This document shows positions 39,700-40,435 of a stretch of 40,435 nucleotides of DNA, in pieces. The position numbers and the translations under genes are program-made. The stretch covers positions 1-40,435 of the forward strand of contig JAWLCQ010000026.1 of the NCBI GenBank assembly GCA_041687095.1. Direction: 5' to 3'. The stretch's first letter is position 1. The number at the start of each line of letters is the position of its first letter. The notes beneath the pieces were generated by a model that saw only the letters and a list, made by a program, of their open reading frames with translations, had not been told where the DNA came from and did no database searches. This DNA comes from JAWLCQ01 sp041687095 (lineage in GTDB: Bacteria; Planctomycetota; Phycisphaerae; SM23-33).

Positions 39700-40435
39700 T
39701 TGTCCCCCAAATCGATCGGAGTCGAACGATTCGCCGCATGGGCCATCCGCCGGGGGCGGCGGGCGGGGCGGAGCCCCAGCACAAGTACTGATTTCAATGG
39801 CGGTTATGCTGCGAATCCCCTATCAGCCCCCCCCGGCTGTCCCGCTGGAGGGTGGGCCGAAGCGGCCGTCGCGGGGGCGCGAAGAATCCCGCGGTCCCCT
39901 GCGCCTTTGGCGGCAATGGACACTGCGGTGAGCGCGACTCGGGGGTCCCGCGGACTCCCGGGGCCCGCCCTGCGTGGCGTGAGAAAGTGCCCTGTCCATG
40001 GGTCCCTTCCGTGGAGGTCGGGGATTCGTAACCGTCCACGCCCGTCCAAACAGCAGGAAGGGCGTGAAGTAAGGGGCGTGTCGGCACCCTGGCGAGCTTC
40101 GGGTTCCCTCTCCCCCGCCGGCCCCGTGCCGGTGGTAAGCGGCTATCAACTACAGCGGCGGCTCCTTTCCCTCCCCGTCTTTCTCCTGCTCCCCACCGAC
40201 CCCGCGTCGGTGGTAAGTCGGCTTCCTGACTACGGGATCACCCACGGGCGTGGACGATGCGCGGACCCTGCGCGCGCTGGCTGTAGTCGAGAGCCGTTTG
40301 AACCACCGACGCGAGGTCGAATGGCATGAAAGGTACCCGTTCACGGGACGGTGGGAACGGGTGCCACCCTCAAGCCGCATGCTGTTTGCGGCTTGGGGGT
40401 GTTGCGCCTGCCACGCCGTAGCACCCCCAAGCGGC
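39700..40435. other. Intergenic region with hairpin repeats at the window end
   Basis: No gene is supported. At about 40035-40070 is a degenerate copy of the CACGCC...CAAACAGCA...GGCGTGAAG repeat. At 40371-40395 CAAGCCGCA/TGCGGCTTG forms a hairpin, followed by CACCCCCAAGCGGC at 40422-40435, which repeats part of the stem inverted and runs off the window. Confidence 0.5.

Noticed and set aside
39700..40435. Possible tmRNA or RNase P RNA at the window end
   Set aside because: I looked for conserved RNase P and tmRNA blocks on both strands and found none; only hairpin repeats are visible.

Overview
This is a GC-rich chromosomal window that reads as a planctomycete, possibly a Phycisphaerae-type one. 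Three secretion and sorting signatures point there: an S8 protease with an LEPRLLLS N-terminal motif and dockerin-like C-terminal repeats; two secreted proteins ending in VPEP, a hydrophobic stretch and an Arg-rich tail (PEP-CTERM sorting); and very short or absent 5' leaders on some genes. Intergenic DNA is packed with dispersed palindromic and heptanucleotide repeats. The assignment is inferred from gene content, not from a marker-gene tree.

Layout. 1-1004: the 5' part of dnaX preceded by a large (Alu-domain type) SRP RNA, the same order as scr-dnaX in Bacillus. 1396-4733: tRNA-Ser(GCT), a radical SAM protein, a lipoprotein and a PEP-CTERM protein. 5641-12507: a large secreted subtilase, a second PEP-CTERM protein flanked by inverted copies of a ~160-bp repeat, and a secreted gluzincin-type metallopeptidase. 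12689-15791: an iron-uptake operon dtxR-feoA-feoB read leftward. 16439-19998: tRNA-Ser(GGA) with a duplicated 3' end, then Ku, a histidine phosphatase and a bacterial topoisomerase IB. 20267-24987: a GH42-like glycosidase, an endonuclease III-like glycosylase and a FAD oxidoreductase. 25168-27036: nadC-birA. 27459-31557: a small lipoprotein convergent with a 1211-residue CBM9-like/glycosidase-like protein. 31950-36507: uvrB divergent from a heparinase II/III-like polysaccharide lyase. 36698-39533: an MFS transporter, tRNA-Val(TAC) and a divergent sigma-70 factor.

How the genes fit together. There is no phage, IS transposase, CRISPR array or biosynthetic cluster. Housekeeping genes (dnaX, SRP RNA, uvrB, nadC, birA, tRNAs, sigma factor) are mixed with polysaccharide-degrading and surface-protein genes. 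Ku, topoisomerase IB, uvrB and the glycosylase give a DNA-maintenance flavour but do not form one operon.

The most unusual content is non-coding. Nine arrays of imperfect 7-bp units, several exactly 35 bp long, sit mostly flush with gene starts or stops. Three pairs of them are in inverted orientation around an intergenic segment, and two of these pairs (22394-22764 and 31601-31943) enclose long palindromic or mirror-image modules. A further palindromic repeat family (encoding HGRDA-type peptides) lies in frame inside a coding sequence at two places and also occurs between genes. Together these look like a modular repeat system spreading through gene boundaries; no gene for its movement lies in the window.
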